From Woeseiaceae bacterium (GTDB taxonomy: Bacteria; Pseudomonadota; Gammaproteobacteria; Steroidobacterales; Woeseiaceae): a stretch of DNA of 42,786 nt. Shown piece by piece: positions 1 through 8,771 of the stretch. Both the position numbers and the translations under genes were made by a program. Below the pieces are notes generated by a model. It was not told the DNA's origin, did no database searches, and saw only the letters and a list, made by a program, of their open reading frames with translations. Positions within the stretch are counted from its first letter, which is position 1. Every line of letters starts with the position of its first letter. The stretch spans positions 211,410 to 254,195 of the forward strand of contig WVYQ01000017.1 of the NCBI GenBank assembly GCA_011772865.1, written 5' to 3'.

Positions 1-1427
1 ACGACGACATTTTCGATTTCGTTGGGGTAGACGTTGAAACCCGAGACGAGAATCATGTCCTTCTTGCGATCTTCGATGTAGGTGAAGCCGGCTTCGTCCA
101 TGCGGCCGACGTCCCCTGTCTTGAGCCACCCGCCCGGGAGCATGACGTCAGCCGTTTCCTGCGGCCGGTTCCAGTAGCCCTCCATGACCTGCGGACCCTT
201 GATGCAGATCTCGCCGATTTCCCCGATTGGCAGCGGGTTGCCGCTGTCATCGGCGATCATGAGATCGGTACCGGACAGCGGTAAACCTATCGACCCGTTG
301 AACCCGCTCGTGAACGGCATTGCCGTGGCGATCGGCGAAGTCTCGGTCAGCCCGTAGCCCTGCAGTATCGGTTTGCCCGTGACCTTTTCCCATTCAGCAG
401 CAATCGCAGGTTGAACGGCCATACCACCGCCGACGCAGGCGCGCAGGGCACTGAAATCGATCTTCACGAAACGCGGCGAGTTGAGAAGCGCGGCAAACAG
501 CGTATTGACGCCCGTGATCAGGTTGAACTTGTACTTGCTGATTTCCGCAACGAATGATTCCGTTTCCCTGGGATTCGTGATCAGGATGTTCTGCCCGCCC
601 ATGGCGCATATCGTGAGGCAATTACCCTGCAGTGCGAAGACGTGATAAAGCGGTAGCGCCGTTATTGCGATGATCCAGGGCAATCCCTCGTAAATATCCT
701 CGTGCCAGACCATGATCTGTTGCACGTTGCGGACCATGTTGCGGTGGCTGAGCATCGCGCCCTTGGATACGCCAGTCGTACCCCCGGTGTATTGCAGAAA
801 GGCGATGTCGGCGAAGCCCAGCTCGACATGCTGCAGCCCCTTGTTTGAGCCGACCTTGAGCGTCGCACGAAAGCTCACGCTACCCGGCAGCGAGTATCGC
901 GGCACGGCCCTCTTGATGTAACGCAGCACGAAATTTGTCACCGGGCCCCGCGGAAAGCTGAGCAGGTCGCCGATACCCGTAGTCACGACATGCTCGATGG
1001 GCGTGTTGTCAATCACCGCTTCCAGCGTATGAGCAAAGTTTTCGAGGATCACGATACAGCGGGAACCGGAATCCTTGAGCTGATGTTCGAGCTCCCGGGC
1101 CGTATACAGTGGGTTGACGTTGACCGCAACGAGCCCGGCTCGGAAGATGCCGGCCAGTGCGACCGGATACTGCAAAACGTTGGGCAGCATGATCGCGACC
1201 CGCTCGCCGCGGGTCAGACCCAGCTCCTGCTGCAGGTAGCAGGCAAACTGCATCGACAGTTCGTCGATGTCGCCGTAGGTAAGGGTTGTCCCCATGTTCG
1301 TATATGCGGGACGATCGGGCCAGGCATCGAAAGCCTGCTCGAATATCTCCCTTAAATTGCGAAACGGCGGATCCGGCAGTTCGGCTGATACGCCTTGCGG
1401 GTAGGACTTTAGCCAGATTCTGTCCAA
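1..1427 (-). CDS. fadD: Long-chain fatty acid-CoA ligase FadD (C-terminus beyond window edge)
   Basis: This acyl-CoA synthetase activates long-chain fatty acids with ATP and CoA at the inner membrane, the entry step of beta-oxidation. About 475 N-terminal residues are present; the end lies off the left edge. Translating the reverse strand gives the AMP-binding signature YTGGTTGVSKGAM, the YGLTETSP motif, a TGD motif and the DRKKDMILVSGFNVYPNEIE block, and it runs colinear with E. coli FadD from the start (IWLKSYPQGV against VWLNRYPADV). The chosen start is TTG at 1427. An AAGGA Shine-Dalgarno lies 7 nt upstream and overlaps the tesA stop, and no ATG lies between the upstream stop and this point. 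Only 10 nt separate it from tesA, so the two are probably co-transcribed. That would link release and reactivation of fatty acids, which is an inference. Confidence 0.93.
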   Translation of the reverse strand, partial: MDRIWLKSYPQGVSAELPDPPFRNLREIFEQAFDAWPDRPAYTNMGTTLTYGDIDELSMQFACYLQQELGLTRGERVAIMLPNVLQYPVALAGIFRAGLVAVNVNPLYTARELEHQLKDSGSRCIVILENFAHTLEAVIDNTPIEHVVTTGIGDLLSFPRGPVTNFVLRYIKRAVPRYSLPGSVSFRATLKVGSNKGLQHVELGFADIAFLQYTGGTTGVSKGAMLSHRNMVRNVQQIMVWHEDIYEGLPWIIAITALPLYHVFALQGNCLTICAMGGQNILITNPRETESFVAEISKYKFNLITGVNTLFAALLNSPRFVKIDFSALRACVGGGMAVQPAIAAEWEKVTGKPILQGYGLTETSPIATAMPFTSGFNGSIGLPLSGTDLMIADDSGNPLPIGEIGEICIKGPQVMEGYWNRPQETADVMLPGGWLKTGDVGRMDEAGFTYIEDRKKDMILVSGFNVYPNEIENVV

Positions 1428-1437
1428 TCGATTGTCC

Positions 1438-2049
1438 TTATTCGGCCAGGGCGTCGCTGATTATTGGCCACGCATTATCCAGAAGAATGGGCTGCGCTGC
1501 AGCATTCGGGTGAATTCCATCACCCTGCATCAGCTCTTCATTGAGCGCAACACCCTCCATAAAGAACTCGATCCAGGGCACCTCGTACTCTGCGGCGACC
1601 TGGCGGTAGACATCTTCGAACATTTCGATGTAGCGCTCGCCGTAATTGCGAGGGATCGTGATGCCGAGCAGCACTACCGAGGCGCCGGATTCTTTGCTGG
1701 TGCTGATGATCCGGCCGAGATTGTCTTTCATTCGGGACGGCGGGAAACCCCGGAGACCGTCGTTACCGCCCAGCTCCAGGATGACAACCTGTGGCGTAAA
1801 TTTCTCGATAGCCGACGAGATACGCGTGGCGCCACCTTCGGTCGTCTCGCCGCTGATGCTGGCGTTCACGACGCGATGTTCGTACCCTTGCTCCTGCAGT
1901 CGCGTTTGCAACAATGACGTCCAGGACTGGTCAACATCTATTCCATACCCGGCACTGAGGCTGTCGCCGAAGACAAGAACGGTAGGCGGCTCCGCACTTT
2001 GCGCAGCGGATGACACGAAAACGAAGACGAAGGCTAGATACTTAAGCAT
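1438..2049 (-). CDS. tesA: SGNH-family esterase/lysophospholipase TesA
   Basis: A 203-residue periplasmic GDSL/SGNH hydrolase of the TesA type (thioesterase I / lysophospholipase L1). Residues 1-18 or so form a Sec signal peptide (MLKYLAFVFVFVSSAAQSA). Block I is VLVFGDSLSAGYGI with the nucleophilic Ser, block III is GGNDG, and the catalytic Asp and His lie in DGIHPNA near the C-terminus. The frame stays open further upstream, but that part overlaps ybbA on the other strand; the signal peptide fixes the start at ATG 2049. Its ATG and the ybbA ATG share two base pairs on opposite strands (CATG). tesA beside ybbA-ybbP is also the E. coli arrangement, suggesting that the hydrolase works with that transporter. 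Confidence 0.95.
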   Translation of the reverse strand: MLKYLAFVFVFVSSAAQSAEPPTVLVFGDSLSAGYGIDVDQSWTSLLQTRLQEQGYEHRVVNASISGETTEGGATRISSAIEKFTPQVVILELGGNDGLRGFPPSRMKDNLGRIISTSKESGASVVLLGITIPRNYGERYIEMFEDVYRQVAAEYEVPWIEFFMEGVALNEELMQGDGIHPNAAAQPILLDNAWPIISDALAE

Positions 2050-2755
2050 GAACAATTCTTCAATGGGCAGCCGGGCTGTACTCGCTGCGCACGAAATCAG
2101 CAAAGAGGTTAGCAGCCCCGAGGGTAGTCTGACCATCCTCGAAGACGTGAGTTTCGAGGTCACGGCGGGCCAAAGCGTCGCTGTCGTCGGTCCTTCAGGG
2201 GCCGGAAAATCCACATTGCTCGCGTTACTGGCCGGGCTCGATCTCCCCACGCGGGGGCATGTCGTCCTCAATGGCGCCAATCTCTCGGAACTCGACGGGG
2301 ATGGGCGGGCGCAGGTACGGGCCGAAAGCGTCGGCTTCGTGTTCCAGTCGTTTCATCTCGTGCCGTCCCTGAATGCGCTCGAGAATGTCATGCTGCCCCT
2401 GGAGCTGGCGGGTGGGGAGAATGCGCGCGCTGCGTCACAAGGCATCATCCGCCAGGTGGGGCTCAGCGAGCGTTGGAGCCACTACCCGGCCCAGCTGTCG
2501 GGCGGTGAAAAGCAGCGTGTCGCCATAGCGCGGGCGTTCGCGACCGAGCCGGCCGTACTGTTTGCCGATGAGCCAACCGGTAACCTCGATACGCGCACCG
2601 GCGCCAACATCATGGAGCTGATGTTCGAGCTCAATCGGCGTTCATCGACGACGCTCGTACTCGTAACGCACGATCTTGGGCTCGCCGAGCGTTGCGATCG
2701 CATATTGGCTCTTGATGCCGGCAGGCTCGTTAGCGACACAGGGGTGTCCGGGTGA
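2048..2755 (+). CDS. ybbA: ABC transporter ATPase YbbA
   Basis: ATP-binding subunit of a LolD/MacB-type exporter, 235 residues. It has Walker A GPSGAGKST, a Q-loop in FVFQSFHLVPSLNALENV, the ABC signature LSGGEKQR, Walker B VLFADEP and the switch His in VTHD. It is colinear with E. coli YbbA, including GFVFQSF and LFADEPTGNLD. The start is ATG 2048; ATG 2063 is an alternative and neither has a strong Shine-Dalgarno. The frame is open back to 1646, but that stretch is antisense to tesA. The stop overlaps the GTG start of ybbP (GTGA), so the two subunits are translationally coupled. Confidence 0.95.
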   Translation: MNNSSMGSRAVLAAHEISKEVSSPEGSLTILEDVSFEVTAGQSVAVVGPSGAGKSTLLALLAGLDLPTRGHVVLNGANLSELDGDGRAQVRAESVGFVFQSFHLVPSLNALENVMLPLELAGGENARAASQGIIRQVGLSERWSHYPAQLSGGEKQRVAIARAFATEPAVLFADEPTGNLDTRTGANIMELMFELNRRSSTTLVLVTHDLGLAERCDRILALDAGRLVSDTGVSG

Positions 2756-5241
2756 AGGCCCTGCGATTCGCCCTGCGGAGCTTCGGTCGGGAAATTCGCT
2801 CGGGCGAGGTTCTCGTCCTGCTGGGAGCTGTTGCTCTTGCCGTCGCCGCCCTAACGGCCGTTGGCTTCCTGACCGATCGCATCGGCAAGGCGGTCGCCCG
2901 TCAGGCCAACGAGGTACTGGCTGCTGACTTGCGGTTGAGGTCGCAGGAGCCGATTCCGGAGACCTGGCACGAGAAAGCCGGTGAATATGGCCTCGAGACA
3001 GCCGATACGAGCACGTTTCCCAGCGTTGTATTTGCCGGAGATCTGAGCGCGCTCGCAACGATCAAGGCCGTCAGCGACAACTACCCGTTGCGCGGCAATG
3101 TCAGGATCGCCGACGCACTTTTTGGCGAACAACGCGAAGTCGAAACCATACCGGCCCGGGGCGAGACATGGGCCGACGGGGCGCTTTTGGCGCGCGTGAA
3201 TGCAGACATCGGTGACAAACTCACGGTCGGCTCGCTCGAGCTCGAGGTCACAGCAGTACTCACGTATCGCCCCGACCAGAGCATGGGATTTGCGTCGCTC
3301 GCCCCTTCCTTGTTGATGAACATCGATGACATAACGGCGTCGGGGCTGATTTCCGAGGGTAGCCGCGTCCGCTATGCGCTACTCGTTGCCGGTGATGAGC
3401 AATCGGTCAACGACTTCGACGCGGCGATTCAGCCAGAGCTACCCGACGCCGTGCGCTCCTCGAACCGCGAGGAGAGCAGTGAGCGCGCTTATCGCGCAGC
3501 AGACAGAGCACAGCGTTTCCTGTCGTTGACGGCCATTATTGCGCTGTTGTTGAGCGCTGTTGCCGTCGCGATGTCCGCGCGGCGCTTTGCGCATCGGCGC
3601 ATGGACACGGTGGCGCTGATGAAGAGCCTCGGCGCCACGCAGCGCTTCGTCATATCAGTGTCGATCGTCCAGCTCGTGATGCTGGGTGTGCTCGGCGTAG
3701 TGATCGGCAGCCTCGTCGGTTACGCGGCCGAGGAGATTCTGACGATGGTGCTGGCCGACCTGATTGCGAGCGATCTGCCCCCGGTCGGACCAATGCCGAT
3801 CGTGCTGGCATGCGGCAGCGCGATGGTGCTTCTCGTCGGTTTCGCGCTGCCGTCCCTGATTCAGCTGCGCAATACTCCCCCACTACGCGTATTGCGCCAC
3901 GACGCCATGCCTCCGTCGCCGTCCCGAATCCTGGTTGCCGGCACGGCACTGGCCGCCGTCGCGGCGCTGCTTTACCAGTCTGTTGGTGATGCGCAGATGC
4001 TGCTGATACTGCTCGGCGGCATCATTGTAATTGCCGCATCCCTGTATGCGGTGGGACGCGGTCTCGTTGCGATGATGGGCCGCTTCCGGTCGGGCGTCGG
4101 CGTCGCCTGGCGCTATGGGCTCGCCAACGTTGCGCGCCGAGGTCGCGATAGCGCCGTACAGGTAGTCGCATTCGGTCTCGGCCTGACGGTGCTTTTGCTG
4201 TTGACCATCGTTCGTACTGACTTGCTCGACGGATGGCGGCAAACGCTCGATGAGAACGCCCCCAATCATTTCATGATCAACATTCAGCCCCACGAGCGCG
4301 ACTCGGTCAGTGATATCTATCGTTCGGCAGGTATCCAGCCACCCGAGTACATGCCGCTGGTCAGGGCGCGCATGACGACAATCAACGACGTTTCAGTCAA
4401 GGAGCGCGAGTACCCGGATCCGGGCGGCGAGTGGATGGCCAACCGGGAGCACAATTTGTCGTTTACCGCTCGACTGTCATCGAGCAATGAGGTCATCGCA
4501 GGCGAGTGGTGGTCCGAGGATTACAGCGGCCCGCCGCTGGTGTCTGTCGAGGAAGAGGCGGCCATGGAAACCGGCCTGGTCATTGGCGATCGCCTCAGGT
4601 TTCTTGTCGCGGGCAGGGAAATCGAGGCGGAGATCGCCAGCATTCGCAAGGTCAACTGGGATTCATTCCAGCCGAACTTTTTTATCGTGTTCTCGCCCGG
4701 AGCGCTCGACGATATGCCAACGACATACATTGCCAGCTTGCGGCTCGAGAAAGAACAGCAGCCCGTACTCGTCAGGCTGGTTCGGACGCACCCGAGCATT
4801 TCGGTGATCGACCTGGATTCGATCCTGCAGCAGATTCGCGGCATCGTGCAGAAGGCCAGTCTCGCCGTGCAGGCCGTGTTCATTTTTACGCTGGCGGCCG
4901 GCATCGCCGTGTTGTTTGCAGCTGTCCAGTCGACCATTGACGAACGTCGTTTCGAGAGCGCGATGCTGCGGGCGCTCGGAGCACGCAAGCGCATCGTCTT
5001 TTCGGGCGTCATGGCCGAATTCGCGGCGCTCGGGACTGCCGCCGGAATACTGGCGTCAGCCGGCGCGTCGGTGCTCGCAGCCATTGTCGCAATCGAGCTT
5101 TTTGAGCTGCCCTACGAATTCAATCCGTGGCTCTGGGTCACCGGTGTGGGGGCCGGTATCTTCGTGGTTTGCGCCAGCGGATTCGTTGCGGCAAGAGGCG
5201 CGGTCAATGCCGCTCCTGTCGATGTATTGCGGACCGCCTGA
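2752..5241 (+). CDS. ybbP: ABC transporter permease YbbP (FtsX family)
   Basis: An 829-residue inner-membrane permease, partner of YbbA. Layout: an N-terminal membrane segment (about residues 20-42), a large periplasmic region, a first FtsX core with helices from about residue 255 to 380, a middle membrane pair around 395-435, then a second periplasmic segment and a C-terminal FtsX core (about 700-825) ending in AAPVDVLRTA. Duplicated FtsX cores are typical of YbbP and LolC/E-like permeases. It starts with GTG overlapping the ybbA stop. The last base of its stop codon is the first base of the Nudix gene ATG. The probable role is moving hydrophobic compounds out of the inner membrane with TesA; this is inferred from the conserved gene set. 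Confidence 0.92.
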   Translation: MKALRFALRSFGREIRSGEVLVLLGAVALAVAALTAVGFLTDRIGKAVARQANEVLAADLRLRSQEPIPETWHEKAGEYGLETADTSTFPSVVFAGDLSALATIKAVSDNYPLRGNVRIADALFGEQREVETIPARGETWADGALLARVNADIGDKLTVGSLELEVTAVLTYRPDQSMGFASLAPSLLMNIDDITASGLISEGSRVRYALLVAGDEQSVNDFDAAIQPELPDAVRSSNREESSERAYRAADRAQRFLSLTAIIALLLSAVAVAMSARRFAHRRMDTVALMKSLGATQRFVISVSIVQLVMLGVLGVVIGSLVGYAAEEILTMVLADLIASDLPPVGPMPIVLACGSAMVLLVGFALPSLIQLRNTPPLRVLRHDAMPPSPSRILVAGTALAAVAALLYQSVGDAQMLLILLGGIIVIAASLYAVGRGLVAMMGRFRSGVGVAWRYGLANVARRGRDSAVQVVAFGLGLTVLLLLTIVRTDLLDGWRQTLDENAPNHFMINIQPHERDSVSDIYRSAGIQPPEYMPLVRARMTTINDVSVKEREYPDPGGEWMANREHNLSFTARLSSSNEVIAGEWWSEDYSGPPLVSVEEEAAMETGLVIGDRLRFLVAGREIEAEIASIRKVNWDSFQPNFFIVFSPGALDDMPTTYIASLRLEKEQQPVLVRLVRTHPSISVIDLDSILQQIRGIVQKASLAVQAVFIFTLAAGIAVLFAAVQSTIDERRFESAMLRALGARKRIVFSGVMAEFAALGTAAGILASAGASVLAAIVAIELFELPYEFNPWLWVTGVGAGIFVVCASGFVAARGAVNAAPVDVLRTA

Positions 5242-5657
5242 TGATCGATCCCCTCTTGTCCTGTGGTGTCGTGCTGGCTCGGCACACCGATGATGGTTGG
5301 CTGACGCTATTGTTGCGTGCCTACCATCACTGGGATTTTCCCAAGGGTCTGCGGGAGGAAGGCGAGGATCCGCTCGACGCCGCCCTGCGGGAGGTGCGCG
5401 AGGAGACGAGCATCGAAGACCTGGACTTTCAGTGGGGCGACCGTTTCATCGAGACCGGGCCTTACAGCAAAGGCAAGACGGCGCGCTACTACCTCGCGAG
5501 CACCGACCAGGCGACCGTCGTAATGGGACCGTCACCCGAGACCGGCGAACCGGAACACCATGAATGGCGCTGGGTAAGCTTTGACGAGGCCTACGACCTG
5601 GCAACGCCTCGTGTGCGCAGCGTTGTTCAGTGGGCGCGGCAGATCGTTGGCGGCTAG
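5241..5657 (+). CDS. Nudix hydrolase
   Basis: A 138-residue Nudix protein. The Nudix box starts at GLREEGEDPLDAAL and ends REVREETSI. It fits G-x5-E-x7-REUxEExGU except that the penultimate Gly is Ser; the metal-binding REVREE core is intact. The HWDFPKG segment before the box and the tail EHHEWRWVSFDEAYDLA resemble diadenosine tetraphosphatase/MutT-like members, so a nucleoside-polyphosphate substrate is possible but not proven. Its ATG overlaps the ybbP stop by one base, so it is likely the last gene of ybbA-ybbP-nudix. Its TAG stop overlaps the stop of the convergent dehydrogenase gene (CTAG). Confidence 0.85.
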   Translation: MIDPLLSCGVVLARHTDDGWLTLLLRAYHHWDFPKGLREEGEDPLDAALREVREETSIEDLDFQWGDRFIETGPYSKGKTARYYLASTDQATVVMGPSPETGEPEHHEWRWVSFDEAYDLATPRVRSVVQWARQIVGG

Positions 5658-6607
5658 ACGACCCGATTACGCTCTTCGCCGCCCAGAAATGCCGCGATAT
5701 TGGCGGCCATCTCGTCGACGGCGTTCTGGCGTGCCCTTTTTGAGGCCCACGCGACGTGCGGCGTGACGATCAGGTTGTCGTTCGCGCAATCGAGGAGCGG
5801 GTCGCCTTCGGTCGGCGGCTCCTTCGAGAGCACATCAATCGCGGCGCCGCCGATTGCGCCGGAGTCGAGCGCCGCGATAAGCGCCGCGGCATCGACCAGC
5901 CCGCCGCGAGCCGTGTTGATCAGCAGTGCGTCGGGTTTCATCGCATGAAACGCCGCTTCTCCAAACAATGCGTTCGTTTGCTCGGTCAGCGGGCAGTGCA
6001 GTGATATCACGTCCGATGCTTCGAGTAGTCCGTCAAACGAGACACGATCGTCAGGCACTTCGCCGTGACCGGGGCGTGCCGATACGATGACGGTCATGCC
6101 GAATTGTCGGGCTTTCTCGGCGACGGCCCGACCGAGCGTGCCGTACCCGACAATGCCCATCGTCATCGACGCCAGTTCACGGATCGGGAAGGCCAACAGA
6201 CAGAAATTTTGCGCCTCCTGCCAAGCGCCAGCTCGTACGGCGGCCACGTAATTATGCAGGTTGTGCGTCAGCATCAGCAGCAGGCCGAAGACATGTTCGG
6301 TGACCGACTCGGTGCAATAGTTCCGGACATTGCAGACAGCGATGCCGAGGCGCTGTGCGCTCTTCGTGTCGATGTTGTCGGTGCCTGTTGCCGTCACGCC
6401 GATAAAGCGCAGGTTCGGCGCACCGGCGAGCAGGCGGTCGGTCAGTTCCACCTTGTTCGCAATCACGAAATCGGCGCTCACTATGCGCTCGGCAATGAGC
6501 TCGTCGGGCGTGTCGTCGAACAGCTCGAGGTCAGATACCTGGCTCTCCAGCGGGCCCAGGTCGAGGTCGTGACCAACCGTCGCGTAGTCGAGGAACACGG
6601 CTTTCAT
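5654..6607 (-). CDS. D-isomer-specific 2-hydroxyacid dehydrogenase (hydroxypyruvate/glycerate type)
   Basis: A 317-residue NAD-dependent dehydrogenase of the D-2-hydroxyacid family. The Rossmann motif GYGTLG follows MTMGIV at about residue 155. The catalytic Arg lies in NTARGGLVD, the Glu in the segment around DVLSKEPPTEGDPLL, and the catalytic His in TPHVAWAS. Length and the YCTESVTEHVFGLLL region are like glycerate/hydroxypyruvate reductases (HprA type); the exact substrate cannot be read from sequence. ATG 6607 is preferred because a GGAG Shine-Dalgarno lies 9 nt upstream; ATG 6613 would leave only 3 nt. It is divergent from ycgN with about 38 nt between starts, so any promoters are short or overlapping. 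Confidence 0.88.
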   Translation of the reverse strand: MKAVFLDYATVGHDLDLGPLESQVSDLELFDDTPDELIAERIVSADFVIANKVELTDRLLAGAPNLRFIGVTATGTDNIDTKSAQRLGIAVCNVRNYCTESVTEHVFGLLLMLTHNLHNYVAAVRAGAWQEAQNFCLLAFPIRELASMTMGIVGYGTLGRAVAEKARQFGMTVIVSARPGHGEVPDDRVSFDGLLEASDVISLHCPLTEQTNALFGEAAFHAMKPDALLINTARGGLVDAAALIAALDSGAIGGAAIDVLSKEPPTEGDPLLDCANDNLIVTPHVAWASKRARQNAVDEMAANIAAFLGGEERNRVV

Positions 6608-6645
6608 TGCCATTTTCTCCGGTCTCTGTCACAAAAGGGCTGACG

Positions 6646-7077
6646 ATGAAGGATGAATACTGGAAACGCAAATCGCTCTCCGAGATGACGGCCCAGGAAT
6701 GGGAAGGGCTCTGCGACGGGTGTGCGCTGTGTTGCATGCACAAGGTCGAGGACGAAGATACCGGCGAGATCTTCTATACGGATGTCGCTTGCCGGCTGCT
6801 CGACCTGGACAGCTGCCGGTGCTGCGACTATGCGAATCGCGAGAAGGAGGTCGCGGAGTGTTTCGTCCTCACTGCCGACAAGCCGGAGATGTTCGGCTGG
6901 CTGCCGGCCACCTGTGCTTATCGGCGCCTGGCAAATGGCAAGGACCTGCCTGAGTGGCATCCGCTGATAACAGGGGACCCGGAATCCGTTCATGATGCGG
7001 GCATATCGGTGAAAGGAAGGGCGGTCTCCGAGAACGAAACGAAGTTATTTACCGTGATGCAAAAACTGAGCGATTGA
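6646..7077 (+). CDS. ycgN: YcgN family cysteine-cluster protein (UPF0260)
   Basis: A 143-residue cytoplasmic protein colinear with E. coli YcgN. Shared blocks are [50 protein letters not shown] and an ISVKGRAV tail. Seven or more conserved Cys residues ([25 protein letters not shown]) suggest binding of zinc or an iron-sulfur cluster. No biochemical role is established for the family. The start is ATG 6646, with an AAAAGGG Shine-Dalgarno 6-7 nt upstream; the open frame back to 6607 lacks family similarity. It is followed after 2 nt by the flavoprotein gene, so the two are probably co-transcribed. Confidence 0.93.
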   Translation: MKDEYWKRKSLSEMTAQEWEGLCDGCALCCMHKVEDEDTGEIFYTDVACRLLDLDSCRCCDYANREKEVAECFVLTADKPEMFGWLPATCAYRRLANGKDLPEWHPLITGDPESVHDAGISVKGRAVSENETKLFTVMQKLSD

Positions 7078-7079
7078 CG

Positions 7080-7754
7080 ATGAGTGAGTATCCGAGCAAG
7101 CCACTGGGCACGTACCAGGAGTTTCCGATAGAAGAGATGCGCAGGCGCGTACAGGAGTTCTACGCCGATGTCGACCGGAGACGCACGGTACGCGAGTTTT
7201 CGGACCGCCCCGTGCCGCGAGACATTGTCGAAACGGCGTTGAAGGCAGCAAGCACGGCGCCGAGTGGCGCCAACCTTCAGCCATGGCATTTCGTGGTCGT
7301 CAGCGACGCCGAGACCAAGAAGACGATACGCGCAGCAGCAGAAGTCGAGGAGCGCGAGTTTTACGAGCACCGGGCGTCGGCGGAGTGGCTCGAAGCGCTG
7401 GCGCCACTGGGGACCGATTCGAACAAACCGTTCCTCGAGACTGCGCCGTACCTGATCGCCATTTTCTTGCAGAAATTTGGCACGCTGCCCGATGGCCGCA
7501 AGGTCAAGCACTACTATCCCGTCGAATCGACAGGTATTGCGACAGGGATTCTCATAACGGCACTGCACCATGCAGGGCTTGCGACGCTAACTCATACACC
7601 GAGCCCGATGAAGTTTCTCAACGAGATTCTCGGTCGCCCGAAGAGCGAACGGCCGTTTCTACTGCTCGTCGCAGGCTACCCGGCCGAGGATGCCGAGGTA
7701 CCCGACATCACACGCAAGAACCTCGAGGAATTCGCAAGCTTCGTTGAGAAGTAG
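7080..7754 (+). CDS. Nitroreductase-fold flavoprotein resembling iodotyrosine deiodinase
   Basis: A 224-residue FMN-dependent nitroreductase-family protein. The FMN-binding motif [13 protein letters not shown] lies near the N-terminus and [15 protein letters not shown] at about 60-74. It is closer to the iodotyrosine deiodinase (IYD) branch than to ordinary nitroreductases. The lid segment carries Glu91, Tyr95 and Lys116, matching in identity and exact spacing the human residues Glu157, Tyr161 and Lys182 that grip the halotyrosine zwitterion. The [20 protein letters not shown] and [17 protein letters not shown] blocks also follow IYD. Expected chemistry is reductive dehalogenation of halotyrosines, which is an inference. 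ATG 7080 is preferred over an in-frame TTG at 7074 that overlaps the ycgN stop. Confidence 0.88.
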   Translation: MSEYPSKPLGTYQEFPIEEMRRRVQEFYADVDRRRTVREFSDRPVPRDIVETALKAASTAPSGANLQPWHFVVVSDAETKKTIRAAAEVEEREFYEHRASAEWLEALAPLGTDSNKPFLETAPYLIAIFLQKFGTLPDGRKVKHYYPVESTGIATGILITALHHAGLATLTHTPSPMKFLNEILGRPKSERPFLLLVAGYPAEDAEVPDITRKNLEEFASFVEK

Positions 7755-7760
7755 CGGTTC

Positions 7761-7834
7761 GCGACTGCGATAACCGCTTACCTCCATGGCTCGCTGCGCT
7801 GCGCTTTACTTCCGGTAAGCGGCTTCTCCGTCGC
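7761..7834. repeat. Imperfect inverted repeat between convergent genes
   Basis: In the 102-bp gap between two convergent genes, CCGCTTACC (7774-7782) is matched by GGTAAGCGG (7814-7822), and outer bases GCGAC and GTCGC extend the symmetry. The loop is long (31 nt) and there is no clear T-run, so it may be a weak bidirectional terminator or a dispersed palindromic repeat. Confidence 0.45.
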
Positions 7835-7856
7835 AAGCCGCTGTTCGTCGCAAAGA

Positions 7857-8762
7857 TCAGAGATTGTCCAGGTTCTTGCGCGGCTCGCCACGGTTGCCGC
7901 CGGCAAGCAGCCAGGCGTCGACCCAGTCCGTGCGGTCGTAGGTCAGGCCGAGTTGCTCGAGAAGCCGCTCCTCGAGGTCCGGCATGTGGGCGACGCCATA
8001 GAATATGCCGATACGATTCGCCCCGGCCTCGATTTCTCGCCTGAGTACATCGATGGCGCGTTGATTCCTGGCGCCGATGACTGCGTTATTCGAGTCATCA
8101 CCGAGCATGTCTTCGACCGCATCGAGATTCGTCATCTCATAGGCCATCATCGTCTTCAAAGAGTCGTCCTGGCCCGCTGCGAGCATACCCGACAATATTT
8201 CGACGTCCCGGAGTCCCAGGGGGTCCTTCGCGTATTCGTTGAGCGTGGCGAAGAAAATGCGCCAGAAATATACGTAAAGTGATTCTCCGCGTTCCGCCAT
8301 GCTTGCGCGCAATTCTTCTGGCGACAGGTCGGCGTGCACAAAGTTGGCGGCGTCGTACCTGATCTCGTCGAGCTGGAACGACAAGTCGAGCAGTTTGGTC
8401 ATGCCGACCTGGGCCGTCGAGAGAATGCCCTTGCGTTCGTCCAGCCGCTCGGCGCCCAAGGCTTCGGCTGGTGCGATGAGTTCATATAGCAGAACATCGT
8501 ATTCTTCGAAACGGCTGTTCAGTTCTGCGTAGTACGCCGGGTCACCGATGTGGATCGCGCTGACAAGATCCACCTCGAACAACTTGCTGGCGTCAGCAGG
8601 CACATAAGCAACTATCGACATCTGCAGCGCCCGTGGCCGACCGTCGGCGTCCGTATCTACGCGAGCAAATTCGGGCGCCCGGCCGTCCGCGAGGGCGGTC
8701 AACGCGAGGCTGCAGAGCAGCAGACAAGTCGCATACAGCGTGGTCGGTTGGGGCGTCGTCAT
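7857..8762 (-). CDS. TraB/GumN family protein (exported)
   Basis: A 301-residue protein with an N-terminal signal peptide (TTLYATCLLLCSLALTALA). It carries the TraB/GumN (Tiki-like) signatures: AIHIGDPAYY near residue 70, YELI about 25 residues later, and the C-terminal GIFYGVAHMPDLEERL with its conserved His. Members are proposed metal-dependent hydrolases; the two His-containing motifs and Glu are present, but no substrate can be named. The gene begins 9 nt after the ppc stop on the same strand, so it is probably translated from the ppc transcript. There is no clear Shine-Dalgarno at the ATG, so the exact start is less certain. Confidence 0.85.
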   Translation of the reverse strand: MTTPQPTTLYATCLLLCSLALTALADGRAPEFARVDTDADGRPRALQMSIVAYVPADASKLFEVDLVSAIHIGDPAYYAELNSRFEEYDVLLYELIAPAEALGAERLDERKGILSTAQVGMTKLLDLSFQLDEIRYDAANFVHADLSPEELRASMAERGESLYVYFWRIFFATLNEYAKDPLGLRDVEILSGMLAAGQDDSLKTMMAYEMTNLDAVEDMLGDDSNNAVIGARNQRAIDVLRREIEAGANRIGIFYGVAHMPDLEERLLEQLGLTYDRTDWVDAWLLAGGNRGEPRKNLDNL

Positions 8763-8771
8763 GGGCCAATT

